37,007 bases of DNA from Chara braunii (taxonomy: Eukaryota > Streptophyta > Charophyceae > Charales > Characeae), in the NCBI GenBank assembly GCA_003427395.1, contig BFEA01000367.1, positions 1,552,100 to 1,589,106 of the forward strand, in the 5' to 3' direction. Positions 10,925 to 20,845 of this stretch are shown here, piece by piece. The notes beneath the pieces are model-generated. The model ran no database searches, was not told the DNA's origin, and saw only the letters and a list, made by a program, of their open reading frames with translations. Numbering within the stretch: the first letter of the stretch is position 1; each line of letters opens with the position of its first letter. A program made the translations under genes and the position numbers.

Positions 10925-12552
10925 ATCACTCAGCCTAAAGCAAAAGGAGGACTCGGGATCATCGACCCGCTCACACAGACAAAGGCGTTGGCCATACAAT
11001 GGATCAAACGACTTATTTTTAATACGGAATCACCTTGGCAAGGCCTGACCTTGGAACAAATCTCGAGACTAGCCCCCCCAACGAAGGAAACTGCAGACCC
11101 GTTAATGTGGCTTGAAAACAGAGAATGGCCCATACCCAGAGCGACACGTCGGCGGGACTCCCCGCCGGCTACAACAAGACAGACACTCAAGGACGATCTA
11201 GTGAATAATCCCTTCTGGCCCAACCTCCTTAACACCTGGAGAAGCCTCCCCCTACCGGACAAAACTCCACCACAGAGATGGGAGGAGGTGTTGCGGCAAC
11301 CTCTCTTCGGCAACAGGTGGATAACAAACACGAAGGGTCAGACCCTCCACTGCATGGATTCATCATGGCAGGGCTGGGTGAAGCGAGGGATCACAAGGGT
11401 ACAAGACATATGGGACGCAGCAAACAGGGAGTGGATTGAACCTGGCCGCCTGCGAGAAAAGCTGAGATACTGTCATCACCCTCAAGAAGCCCTGGAAACG
11501 CTGACAGAAATGGTCCCTATAGACTGGCTGAAAATCCTGCATAAGGGACCGACCCTGCAAATAGATGACTGGGTGGCGTGTCCAGAAAATGTGGGGGGAG
11601 TAGGCAGGGTCGTCGCCGTACATCCGGAGGGGCCCGTAACAGTGAGCTGCTTCCACGTTAGGAAAGGAGACATTCTCCATAGAAGCACTGACGAGGAAAC
11701 GTCTGTCGTCCCAAAAGCCGAACTTTTCCGCATCAGGGTGCTTCAAGAAAACCAGCAATGGGTCGCCTTCAGACCATCCACCCCGACCGAGCAACTGCCC
11801 CTGGACCCGCTGGAATGGACATGGACAGCTGCAAGATGGAAAGGAAAAAACTACTCCAAATCACTCTATGGGTTGTCCGTCAAATCAACATACAGGCTCC
11901 TCAGACCGAGAACCAACCTGGCCGACCAAGTGAAAGAGCGATGGCAAGCTCACCTAAACATTGACCAGGCGGAATTAAGATCAGTCAAATGGTTCAAATT
12001 GGCAAAGGAAAAACCCGCCAGGATCGCGTCACTTCAATGGCAGATGGAGCACCGCTGCGTACCAACCAATAACTGGCTTATAGACAGAACAACGTTGGAG
12101 CAAAGAGGGCTGGCCCTCCCATGGTGTAAACTCTGCATGAACGCCTTCCCAGCTCGAAAACACCCAGAAACCATAGAGCACATATTCCTCCAATGCCCGG
12201 GGGCACTGTGGATGTGGAGATGGTGGGACAGAATATGGAGCCAACTAAGCACAGACACGACCTGGCCCTGGGATTGGAAAGTGGTGCTCTGTGAAACCTG
12301 GCCCGGGGGACTAACAGAACACCTTAACGACTACACCACCAATATGCTCACACTGGGACGCCGAGCGGTCCTTTGGGCACTATGGAGAAGGCGTTGCACT
12401 TATGAGATGGAAGGGGTGAGATTAGAAGGCCCTGAATTCATTGACAGTGTAATACAGCAGATTCAAACAGAGATAACAGCGAAATGGGATAAGGTCAGAT
12501 CCAACATCCAAACACTCCAATCGCCCAAACACATTAAACAAAAAATACAGGA

Positions 12553-12882
12553 NNNNNNNNNNNNNNNNNNNNNNNNNNNNNNNNNNNNNNNNNNNNNNNN
12601 NNNNNNNNNNNNNNNNNNNNNNNNNNNNNNNNNNNNNNNNNNNNNNNNNNNNNNNNNNNNNNNNNNNNNNNNNNNNNNNNNNNNNNNNNNNNNNNNNNNN
12701 NNNNNNNNNNNNNNNNNNNNNNNNNNNNNNNNNNNNNNNNNNNNNNNNNNNNNNNNNNNNNNNNNNNNNNNNNNNNNNNNNNNNNNNNNNNNNNNNNNNN
12801 NNNNNNNNNNNNNNNNNNNNNNNNNNNNNNNNNNNNNNNNNNNNNNNNNNNNNNNNNNNNNNNNNNNNNNNNNNNNNNNNNN
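12553..12882. other. Assembly gap (330 Ns)
   Basis: This is a continuous run of N within the 3' part of the LINE. The reading frame differs on the two sides, so the gap length may not be exact. Confidence 0.99.
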
Positions 12883-13254
12883 ATAGAGAGAGACTACCGC
12901 TTGACATTCAACAACTGGGCCAACTTGGACGCAGGGATCCCGCTCAGACCCCCAGAGGAATTCCCCGACCCCTTCCCGCCCCCCCCCAACTGCCTTGTTG
13001 GGATGCAGTGGTATGGTTTATAAGGCGATGACAGTTGCATGACAGAGAGAGGAGATTCAGAGACTACAAAGCCCAGCAAGGCTGGCTGAAAGTAAACTGG
13101 GGTAGAAGGATGTAAACTCAGATGATGACAGGTGGGGGAACTAAGAAGCGCAGTAGAAATCTGGCGCCAATATACATGGCGAAGAGGTTCCCCCCCTGGA
13201 ACCCGCATTGCCCAAAGTTATCTACATCGAAACCTGCACAGTCAATCCTCTGGA

Positions 13255-13450
13255 CCCCAGAGTAATCAATGCTGGCAGGTTTTGTCTCCCTTCGGTTCAC
13301 AATCATCAGTCTGTAAATGGGACGCTGGACCCGCTTTCCAGCAGGTGCAGCTCCCCACCAATAGATGGAGCCTCCCCTCCGGGTGCTAGTGGTGCCTGCT
13401 CTTACCAGCATCACTAGCACTGACGGTGTGTCTTTGTAAAAAAGAAAAAA
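13255..13450 (+). mobile_element. SINE-like repeat, family E, fullest copy
   Basis: The core GGGACGCTGGACCCG plus TTTCCAGCAGGTGCAG and CCCACCAATAGATGGAGCC begins at 13319. It is followed by a strong hairpin, GTGCTAGTG (13383-13391) with CACTAGCAC (13412-13420), then an A-rich end (13437-13450). The upstream AATCAATGCTGGCAG is shared with the copy at 26755. Eight full or partial copies lie between 13.2 and 27.0 kb. No polymerase III A/B boxes are evident, so SINE is a working label based on size, dispersal and the A-rich 3' end. Confidence 0.65.
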
Positions 13451-13589
13451 GTGTGCAGCTGTGCCAATTCCAGAATAGCCCCGACTAGATAACTGCTTTT
13501 CTTTTCTTTTTTTTAAGAAACACCTGTGCAGGCTTACTAGGAAGGCTGGTATGAACATCCCCCCTTAGTAGTAGGTCCTAGGCCCTCTG

Positions 13590-13635
13590 CAGCTGGGAAG
13601 CTGCAGCTGCTGGAAATCGGGTCCCACGTCCTTTC
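13590..13635 (-). mobile_element. SINE-like family E, fragment
   Basis: CTGCTGGAAATCGGGTCCCACGTCC is the reverse complement of the family E core with a few changes. Next to it is a CAGCTG-rich palindromic stretch (GCAGCTGGGAAGCTGCAGC). The family-specific tail is missing. Confidence 0.5.
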
Positions 13636-13654
13636 GCACAAACTGTTGCATTAA

Positions 13655-13680
13655 ACCCCACCAGTACATGGCCACCTGGG
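13655..13680. mobile_element. Terminal fragment of MITE family C
   Basis: TTAAACCCCACCAGTACATGGCC matches the family C terminus seen in full at 18965 (TTAAACCAC, then TACTTGGCC) with small changes. I see no partner end nearby. Confidence 0.4.
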
Positions 13681-13688
13681 CCGCGGGT

Positions 13689-13782
13689 CTGACACCTCAA
13701 ATTCTCGAGGCCAAAACGAAAAGGCGGCCGCCTATCTGACACCTCAAATTCTCGAGGCCCAAAACGAAAAGGCAGCCGCCTA
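13689..13782. repeat. Two tandem copies of a 47-bp unit
   Basis: CTGACACCTCAAATTCTCGA begins at 13689 and again at 13736. Both copies contain CAAAACGAAAAGGC and end with CCGCCTAT. They are nearly identical, so the duplication is recent. Confidence 0.9.
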
Positions 13783-13878
13783 TCGAATTCATCAACGGCA
13801 GGCCCAGCGTTTGACGTTTCCTCCTCCTCCTTTCTTGTGGCGACAAGTTTCAGACAGCAAGGCTGGGGCCGTGTACTT

Positions 13879-13935
13879 GTGGTTTAAACCACCAGTACGT
13901 GGCCCAGCTAAACCACCAGTACGTGGCCCAGCTAT
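13879..13935. mobile_element. Head-to-head termini of MITE family C sharing one TTAA, plus a tandem extra end
   Basis: GTGGTTTAAACCAC (13879-13892) is a palindrome formed by a right terminus meeting a left terminus at a single TTTAAA. The left terminus (AAACCACCAGTACGTGGCCC) is then repeated once more from about 13910. The complete element of this family is at 18965-19149. Confidence 0.55.
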
Positions 13936-14205
13936 CGTTCCCAGAAGAAAAAAAACGTTTCTAGTAGGATGAATTTGGACGCTCCTGTAGTAGCCAGTAC
14001 GTTTTCTAAAATCATGGCTTTTTAACAGGCACTACTTGGGAAGCACTGCTGGCTTAAAGTTGTGAACTTGCCATCTGAGTAAAACTAAACTAATGACTAA
14101 AATGGAACAACCAAGAATACCCAAGCTTGATCCAGAAGGCCGCGATGTTGTCTTCGGCATTGCGGTAGGCATCACTCGTTCATATCTTTCAGGGGCGCCA
14201 GATAG

Positions 14206-14329
14206 TGGGCCTCGCTGCACTACTCTTGAAAGGTGCAAAACGAGAGTGAATCTTCCACTAGAACATGGAAAGATACAGGGACATGATTTTTGTCTTTTGT
14301 GCACTTCAAGAGTAGTGCAGCGAGGCCCA
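14206..14329. mobile_element. MITE, family B, copy 1
   Basis: The arms 14206-14240 and 14295-14329 are inverted repeats. The outer 25 bases match perfectly (TGGGCCTCGCTGCACTACTC and onward) and the inner part is partly matched. The element is 124 bp and has no coding capacity. A related copy in opposite orientation lies at 27925-28046. Confidence 0.9.
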
Positions 14330-14408
14330 GTATTACACCTTGGAAAACTGGCAGAACCTCAATTCAGATGGTGACTCCTGGAGTCCTGGTGCCTTGAGAA
14401 GTGGTCGT

Positions 14409-14458
14409 CTGTTGTTGCTGCTGTGCTGTTGCTGCTGTGCTGTTGCTGCTGTGCTGTA
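14409..14458. repeat. Tandem 15-bp GCTGTT-type repeat
   Basis: About three units of GTTGCTGCTGTGCT, a low-complexity CTG-rich tract. Confidence 0.85.
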
Positions 14459-14489
14459 GCCGTTCCTTCTAAGACTTGTTATTTTCTTC

Positions 14490-14605
14490 CATTCACCCGG
14501 TGATAGCGGTGCTGATAAGAGCAGACACCACTACCGCAAGGGGAAAGGCTCCATCTATTGGTGGGGCATCACCTGCTGGAAATCGGGTCCAGCGTCCCAT
14601 ATACA
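14490..14605 (-). mobile_element. SINE-like family E, inverted copy
   Basis: Read on the minus strand this has the family E core (TGGGACGCTGGACCCGATTT) and ACCAATAGATGGAGCC, followed by a hairpin in which GGTAGTGGTG faces CACCGCTATCACC. The hairpin has several changed positions relative to 13383-13420 but still folds, with the shared loop CTGCTCTTA. The poly(A) end is not preserved. Confidence 0.6.
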
Positions 14606-14929
14606 CTGTGATACAATGTGATCAGAAGAAACAAGAAGAAACAAGATCTGGGTCCCATAAATTAGTTGCTGACTGTAGATAGGTACCTGTCATGGGTCCA
14701 GACACCGACCTCTACAACACCCTGCGCTTATTGGTATTGAAAAAAGTTCCCAATTTTAAGAGAATTCCCGCTAAGATAACAGATCCAGCGGTGGGTGCTT
14801 CTACATGAGCTTCAGGTAAGAAACAAGAATACAAGTCCTGCTGGCATTGATTTCTTATCATAGGAAGTCCACCAAATTTACTAAGTTCAGGAAATTCCAG
14901 GAACTTCGTTCGTGGAGCAAGACCCTAGT

Positions 14930-15098
14930 CCTGAGGTCCCACTTGCAAAGAGGGTTGGATTAACCGTCTGAATCTGGACGTCTTTGACAAAGACATGCAG
15001 AACAGCAGACCCATCCTCAGACTCTGCACTTTTCCGCACAAGCGTCCAGATTCAGACCTTCAATCCTGTCCTGTTTGCTAGTGGGACCTTGCCTCAGG
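14930..15098. mobile_element. MITE, family A, copy 2
   Basis: GGTCCCACTTGCAAAGAGGG (from 14935) faces CCTGTTTGCTAGTGGGACC (to 15088). Outer CCTGAGG (14930) and CCTCAGG (ending 15098) also pair. Internal sequence (AATCTGGACGT, TTTGACAAAGACATGCAGAA) resembles copy 1 at 8538-8712, so both belong to one subfamily. Confidence 0.85.
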
Positions 15099-15116
15099 TG
15101 GTGGAGCAGACTCATC

Positions 15117-15170
15117 CTTTTTTCTTTTCTTTTTTTTTTCTTTTTTTTTTTTCTTTTTCTTTTTTTTTGT
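15117..15170. repeat. Pyrimidine tract (T-rich with single C)
   Basis: Nearly pure T with interspersed C on the plus strand. It could be the inverted poly(A) end of an older insertion, but no body is recognisable next to it. Confidence 0.8.
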
Positions 15171-15216
15171 CCCCGGCTGACGGCCTTCAAGTATCACCGT
15201 CGAATTGATTTGGGCC

Positions 15217-16467
15217 TGCTGAAGGAGCCTTCCACTCCGATAGAGGTAGGCAATCAGCTGTTATTTGATAATAATTTTATCAAACAGGAATCTGGCCTGT
15301 TATTTACTGCAGATGGAGCCTCGGGTTCCTTTGGACAAGCTTGGATTGCAAAAGGACTTTTACAACTGAAGGACCCCTGGGATCATGATCACAACGTCTG
15401 GCTCTCTTTGTCAGACTTAAAAAAAAGAAAAAAAAAGAAACTACCCAGACTTCGCAATGTGGACTCCAACTATGACATACTGAAAAAGGCCATTCCAAGG
15501 CCGCAGTGGATTTTCATGTTGGAAAACGCTCAGCAACACGTGCAGGGCACTTGTTGAGATAAAGCTTGGAGCGTGCTGGGCCCAGCCCTGGCTACGGGTG
15601 TGGATGTGCAGGTTTGGTCGGAGACTAAGAAAAGCAATTATGGTCAAACCTTTCTCTCTCTTGAAGGAGAACTGGCAGCTCAGGATCTCTCAGACCTGAC
15701 TGAACTGAGGGTTCTCGAACAACAAGTCAGCACGAATTCCCCGTCCTTCCTTCTTCTAGGAGAAGCAGAAAGCTTTAAGGTGGAACCAGTGTTGCACGGA
15801 TGGGAGAACGGGAGAACAGGTATAGTAGACACGGTTGGTCTGATAAAGTATAGACCAAGGGTGGGGGTGGCAATACAGGCAACAGCAGGCCATGACACTC
15901 CAATAGCCAAGGCAACTAGAAAGTTTAAAGATAGCGAGGCTATAATTCCGGACTGGAGGAAGTTGTGGAAAGCTTTAAAACGCATACCATCACAGAAACA
16001 GGCAAGCTTGATCTGGCAACAGTCTCTGCAGGTCATGCCCACGGCAACCTGGCTGGCAAGGAAGGGGATGGAAATCGCTGAAACTTGTAACAGATGCAAC
16101 TGGGGATGGAAGTCTGCCAAACACCTATCGCTACTCTGCCCTTTGGCAGACCAACTATGGGATTGGTGGATTACCCATTGGAACAAAAGATCACAGGCCA
16201 AGACTTCATTTGGACAGACGATTGGATTCTCTATAGTGCAACCCCCTCAGAACACAGATCTCTCACCAGGTTGCCCCGGCCCGTTGGGGATATGTCGCCC
16301 TCGTATGTCGAGGGATTATCATGGAAACAATCTGGGCTGTCAGGAATTCAAAAGTCTTTCGCGGGGAAGACACAGCTTTTCAGAAGCAGACCTCACAGGT
16401 CAAAGAGAACATTCGCCAAGCCATCATTTCGGATTGGCAAAGGGCTAAAAGCAAGGGCAAAAAGTAG
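15217..16467 (+). pseudogene. LINE protein C-terminal remnant with zf-RVT
   Basis: One frame runs from 15217, with a TGA at 15555, to about 16200. It contains a zinc-knuckle-like end: WRKLWKALKRIPSQKQASLI, then CNRCN (near 16090) and HLSLLC (near 16121), the zf-RVT pattern found after the reverse transcriptase of plant LINEs. After about 16200 the matching frame shifts; the C-terminus is best read in another frame as IIMETIWAVRNSKVF (near 16316) to a TAG at 16465. No RT catalytic motifs are present because the 5' end is truncated. It differs clearly from the LINE at 8.8-13.1 kb, so it is a second lineage or a very diverged copy. Non-functional. Confidence 0.8.
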
Positions 16468-16885
16468 TTTCTCACAACTTGGGCGAGAGGGAATAGGTTG
16501 GCCAAAGTTACTATCGAAGGTTTATTGATAATAGGCCCATGGTTGGTAAAGGGAGAGGCTAGGAGTTTGCAGAACACCGGCTACACATAGGGGCAGCACC
16601 CCCCGTAAGTGTTATAGATGTTCGCTCCAGATCTCCTGGCATCTTAATCTCTTCTCCGCTCCTGCAAGGCTTGAGTAAAGTTAGAATATTTTAGCGACCT
16701 GTTCCGCCTTGGCCCAGCTGAGGGTTTCACTGAAGGTATTGACACTTCAGGTTGACTCATAGAATATTGCAGGCTGATGGACAGGACACGCAGTTTTTTT
16801 GCTTCTGGTTCAGCCCCTTTTTTACCGTGCTTCAAGATCAGTTTTTTTTAGGGGTACTGTTACGTAAATCACGCCGAGGGGCCTT

Positions 16886-17036
16886 GGGACGCTGGACCCG
16901 GTTTCCAGCAGGTTACTACTTGGTTACACCGGGTGGAATTGTGAGGTCCCGGCTTCGTCAGCGAATTTGGATTGAAATACAATGCTACAACTTACCAAAA
17001 AAAAAAAAAAATTAAAAAAAAAAAAAAAAAAAAAAA
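16886..17036 (+). mobile_element. 3' end module: family E core joined to SINE-T-type tail and poly(A)
   Basis: GGGACGCTGGACCCGGTTTC (16886) is followed within 30 bases by ACACCGGGTGGAATTGTGAG (16926) and then poly(A). This lies inside the target-site duplication of the truncated LINE, so it was either inserted with it as its 3' end or added later. Confidence 0.6.
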
Positions 17037-17141
17037 GAATTGATTTGGGCCCCAGGTAGTAGTTCCGAGCTATCTTTTTCATCTGACTGATTCCGTCAGG
17101 ATCGAGAACTTACACAGTCCGTCCGGCGTCCACCAACAGTG

Positions 17142-17368
17142 TGTTCTAACGGCCAGTACGTTTCCCGGCCATTTTTCACCAATCCGGCTGGCAGTGCAAC
17201 TGAGTGCATGCTTGCTGCAACTTTGGGGGTGTAAGCTGCTGGAGCAAAATGGCTGGCGTGGCCAGCGGAACGGAGGCCCATTGACTCTCGTTTGCTTTGG
17301 CGCTCAAAAGGTGTTTCATGCCTCCGGAAAAAAAGACGCTTACCGTGGGAAGTACTGGTGGTTTAAGG
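17142..17368. mobile_element. Possible MITE related to family C
   Basis: The left end TTCTAACGGCCAGTACGTTT and the right end GGGAAGTACTGGTGGTTTAA are imperfect inverted repeats (shared AAC, CCAGTAC, CCC). The span is about 225 bp with no domain. It is weaker than the copy at 18965. Confidence 0.4.
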
Positions 17369-17552
17369 ACCCTGCCACACAGCACAAAAAAGGGGAAAAA
17401 AACGAATGCACCTTGCCACACAAGGCAGCAAGATGCATTCATTTCTCTTCTCTTTTTAGTAAGCTTTCCCTCTTCCCTTCCTTTACCTGGCCGGCCCTAC
17501 TATTGGGGTCGATATGAGCACCCTCCCTGTACTAGTTCCCATATTGATGGCT

Positions 17553-17656
17553 CCGGGGCAAGGTCCCACTTGCACGGATTACAAGATTCTGACCGTTGAT
17601 CTGTGCTATCTACGGTCAATATCTCTTAATTCATGTAAGTGGGACCTAGCCCCCGG
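17553..17656. mobile_element. MITE, family A, short subfamily, copy 3
   Basis: CCGGGGCAAGGTCCCACTT (17553-17571) faces AAGTGGGACCTAGCCCCCGG (17637-17656). The interior contains TTCTGACCGTTGATCT, also found inside the copy at 27801-27904, so these two form a roughly 104-bp subfamily distinct from the 170-bp copies at 8.5 and 14.9 kb. Confidence 0.85.
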
Positions 17657-17659
17657 TCC

Positions 17660-17705
17660 ATTGGTGGGGAGCTGCACCTGCTAGAAACCGCATCCAGCAT
17701 CCTAC
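17660..17705 (-). mobile_element. SINE-like family E, fragment
   Basis: CCATTGGTGGGGAGCTGCAC, then CTGCTAGAAACCGCATCCAG, is the reverse complement of the family E core. It abuts the MITE just upstream. Confidence 0.55.
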
Positions 17706-17891
17706 TTGACAACTGCTATCAGTTTAATGTTGCCTTGCGGGCCCCAATATGAGTTTGCACTATCCCGTTTAAGTAGACTACTTCAATGGCTCCTTTGTAG
17801 CAGTCAATACACCCCAGCAGGAGCCAACAAACTCCCCTTGCTGGTGCTTATCCTGCATACTTGGTGGAAATCATCGACTTCACAATGTGTT

Positions 17892-17932
17892 AAGGGGAGG
17901 AGGAGGGGGGGCGGAGGAGGGGGGTGCTGGGT
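17892..17932 (+). repeat. G-rich tract with G-quadruplex potential
   Basis: Runs GGGG, GGGGGG, GGGGGG and GGG are separated by short spacers on the plus strand. Any role is unknown. Confidence 0.6.
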
Positions 17933-18112
17933 TGTAGAGAGGTCGCGAGCAGGCGACAAGTGGGTACCAATTGCCCAATGGGAGTCTCATGGTTGCCGGT
18001 CCCTCTGCATCCTCTGGGGCCTGTATTCTCCTGATCCAAGAGCTCACTTTGTCTGATGCTAGCTGTGGACGAGTAACCGGACTGACGCCCCCCAGAATAG
18101 AAATAGCACCCC

Positions 18113-18157
18113 TGTGTGTGTGTGTGTCTGTGTGTGGGTGTGTGTGTGTGTGTGTGG
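18113..18157. repeat. (TG)n microsatellite
   Basis: Nearly pure TG repeat with a few interruptions. Confidence 0.95.
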
Positions 18158-18347
18158 TTTTAATACAATAAAGGGGAGACTGGGGCTCTGACACACTTTT
18201 CTCCTTCGAAATAGGCAAAAGAAAAGACAGAGTGGCACTCGCGTCATGGTGTGAGTTTCGAAATGTACAAGTTTTAGAAGAAGGGGTCTAAAACAGTTCC
18301 AGTCATTACCCGCAGTGGTGCTTGGCAGAGTTTAGGGTCACCTTTTT

Positions 18348-18500
18348 TTGCCTTTTTTCGCTCCATTACGGGAAAACTGCTGAAGTTGCCTATTCTGGTC
18401 GCCTTTTTTGCTCCATCAAGGAAAAAGTGCTGAGCTTGCCTATTCTGGTCGTCTTTTTGGCTCTATTACGGGAAAAAGTGCTGAACTTGCCTATTCTGAA
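18348..18500. repeat. Three tandem copies of a 50-bp unit
   Basis: TTGCCTATTCTGGTCG recurs at about 18386, 18436 and (ending TTCTGAACG) 18487. Each copy has a CTTTTTTGCTC-type start and a GGAAAAAGTGCTGA centre. Confidence 0.9.
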
Positions 18501-18737
18501 CGTCGGGCGCAACTCCAAGGTACTTGCCCCTAAAATAACATAACAGCTCACACTTTCTTAATGATCTGTGCACCGCTGTGCTACTAGATGTTTTTTGACA
18601 AGACGATCTCGTTCCATAATATAAATTATTTTGTGTTTCTTGTATGGTTTTCTGTGAATCAGCATAACTGTTAGTTCTTATTCATAGAAAAAAAAGAACC
18701 ATGGCCATGCTGCGCCAAGCCAATGAACTGTACCTAG

Positions 18738-18928
18738 AAAAGAAAGCAACTCGGAGAAAAGAAAGAAAGAAAGAAAGAAGAAAGCAACTGGGCAAAAAGA
18801 AAGAAAGAACGAAAGAAAAGGAAAAGAAAAAGAAAAGAAAAGTAAATCAAGAAAGAAAGAAGGAAAGTAGTTCAAGAAAGAAAGAAGGCAAAGAAAGAAA
18901 GAAAGAAAGAAAGCAAAAGAAAAGAAAG
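18738..18928. repeat. (GAAA)n-rich purine tract
   Basis: Imperfect GAAA and GAAAA repeats. The Lys/Glu-rich open frame across it is a product of the repeat. Confidence 0.95.
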
Positions 18929-18964
18929 CAGTTCCATGAAAATGGAAGCACCTTCATAGACCCC

Positions 18965-19149
18965 TTAAACCACCATTACTTGGCCCATACATCGGCCACA
19001 GGGCATGGCCATTAACGCCCCGCAACTTTCGCTGCCTCTGGGCCGATAATAAATCGCATCGACGGCCCAGAGTGCGCCGCCAGCCTCCGAGAGTCGCGGG
19101 GAGTGCCCCGCGGCCGATGTATGGGCCAAGTACCCGGCGTGTGGTTTAA
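18965..19149. mobile_element. MITE, family C, complete copy
   Basis: TTAAACCAC (18965) and GTGGTTTAA (to 19149) bound the element. Further in, ACTTGGCCCATACATCGGCC (from 18978) is matched exactly by GGCCGATGTATGGGCCAAGT (19112-19131), and a GCCCCGC/GCGGGG pair continues the arms. TTAA stands at both tips, the target preferred by piggyBac-type elements, but it may simply be part of the inverted repeat. Confidence 0.85.
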
Positions 19150-20344
19150 CAGCCGACTAGAAAGAGGACTGTCACATCATTATTGATTTCATGCTGCTTA
19201 TGCGCCCATACTCACCCAATTTAATTTCAATGGAGGATCTAGTTGCCGAGTACCCAGTTTAATTCCAACCGAGAATCTAGTTGCTGAGACGAGCAGCTCA
19301 ACTGACTCCTAGTCGCATTAATTGGATCCGGCATTTCATTTTCTTTTTGCTAAACATCTGTAAGGGCGTGCTATTGGGAGTGGGAGTCACTGTGGTGGAT
19401 CTACGCTCATCATATCGCCTTTCGTATCAATACATGTGTAATTATCTGGCAAGGCCGTGATTCTGGCCAAGCACAGCCCAGTATGACTGTATGTCCCAAG
19501 CCGGAATAGAAAAGCGCTCACACAGTAGAACTTAATGGATACAACTGGCCATAAATCACGTTCAAAATCAAGCCGACGAAATCCTCGGGCGAATACATCC
19601 TGTTTTTTTCGCTATATCGTATCCCTGTTGTTGCTTGGGACCCCCCTTATGAGACCCCACCTCCCCCTCTGGTCAATTCTCCCCAGCATAAGTTGCTTGC
19701 AACACACACATAAGTTGCTTGCAACACACATAATTGTCGGGGCAACTCACCAATCGGGTTCAGTCCCAGCCCCACCCTGGTCTTGTAGCACTCAGTGACA
19801 CCCGCCATGTTACGAGTGCTCAAGTCTGGAAGGGCGACCTTTCGGTATGAATAGTCCTGTGATGGGTAGCACTCCGTACTCACCATGGGAAATCAAGTTT
19901 GGTGACCTGGTAGTTCTTCCTTTCTGCAGGAATGAGCTATATTAATATTAGGGGAGGGCACTGTAGCCCCCTGTAGATATAGTTTAGTTAGCAATTATGA
20001 CAGTGTGGGTGGCAGAGTCTTCTTTTGCTTTGTTTTCTTTTCCTGTGGGATCTTAGTTTTGGGGTTGCTCCCCTATTCGGGTCTCAAAGAGTCACGGAAA
20101 ACGCAAAACTGGGTAATGCTCCCAGGACCGGCCTTTATGTGAGGTGGCCGGCCCCCTTTCTTTCCTCTTCAATGTGTAATGAATGTCTTCTACTTCTTCC
20201 AAAAAAAAAACAAACAAACAAACAAACAAACAAACAAACGCGAATGAGTGGCGACAAACATACCCCCGCACATGCAAAAAACCTGCAGTAGAGACCACTG
20301 CGAAAGCTAGCCAAAGAAGAGCTGTTATGAGGAGGTGAGGGAGA

Positions 20345-20452
20345 ACACACACACACACACACAAACTGACATCCATAAAACACACACACACGCACAAACT
20401 GACATCCATAACACACACACACACACACACAAACATAAACTGACATCCAGAA
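20345..20452. repeat. (CA)n blocks alternating with AAACTGACATCCAT
   Basis: Three CA tracts are each followed by a copy of AAACTGACATCCA, a higher-order repeat of a microsatellite and a unique tag. Confidence 0.9.
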
Positions 20453-20814
20453 ATTCATGGAACCTTATGCACCCGAGCACACACATCCATGAATCTACGG
20501 AGCACCATGCACGTACACACTAAGGAACACGATTCAACGCGACTCAGACCCCCGCGTTCATGCATGAATACATGCGTACCCCATACATTTTTTCTTTGAA
20601 GCTCAGATCGCAATATAGCAGGAGAGATTTTGTTCAAATCATATGTCGTTTCCAGCATTCAGAAGCCAGAGAATACACTCATGGACAGATCAGAGGCCCG
20701 CCGAATTGGAAGTCAAAAACACTAGACAAACGAGAAACGGTAGAAATACAAACAAACAAAAATCGAAAGGCAAGAGAAAAATACTGCTACTTATAAGCAC
20801 AGTCATCGCACCTG

Positions 20815-20845
20815 GCTGGAAACCGGGTCCAGTATCCCATTGTTG
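20815..20845 (-). mobile_element. SINE-like family E, short fragment
   Basis: GGCTGGAAACCGGGTCCAGT followed by ATCCCA is the reverse complement of the core at 16886 with small changes. Confidence 0.5.

Larger units (their letters stand above)
8760..13123 (+). pseudogene. Decayed LINE retrotransposon (endonuclease end, reverse transcriptase, zf-RVT)
   Basis: One frame can be followed from about 8760 to the gap at 12553, broken by TGA 8888, TAA 10037 and TAG 10292. In order: the end of an AP-type endonuclease (SRINLILAS near 8920, then DH near 9013); reverse transcriptase motifs GIDGLPKEFW (near 9755), RNYRPITLL (near 9923), FIDFEKAYD (near 10124) and VRQGDPIAPYLF (near 10301); then FANDL at 10436, where the family has F/YADD, so a catalytic Asp codon has become Asn. 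A zf-RVT-type zinc knuckle follows (CKLC near 12124, HIFLQC near 12179). Between RT and knuckle, about 11548-11735, is a compact Gly/Val-rich segment beginning DDWVACPENVGGVGRVV that I cannot assign; it resembles an SH3-like barrel. After the gap an open frame (12892-13021) and KAQQGWLKVNWGRRM (ending 13123) look like the C-terminal tail. The 5' part is missing. The element is dead and non-host. Confidence 0.9.
15202..17051 (+). mobile_element. 5'-truncated LINE insertion with poly(A) and 15-bp target-site duplication
   Basis: GAATTGATTTGGGCC occurs at 15202-15216 and again at 17037-17051, directly after a poly(A) tract (16996-17036). This is the classic signature of target-primed reverse transcription. 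The insertion carries the C-terminal part of a LINE protein and ends with a GGGACGCTGGACCCGG core (16886), a CCGGGTGGAATTGTGAGG tail (16929) and poly(A). Those end modules also occur by themselves as SINE-like copies elsewhere in the window. Confidence 0.85.

Noticed and set aside
18701-19015. Lys/Glu-rich 104-codon frame
   Set aside because: It is a translation of the GAAA repeat and runs into a MITE.
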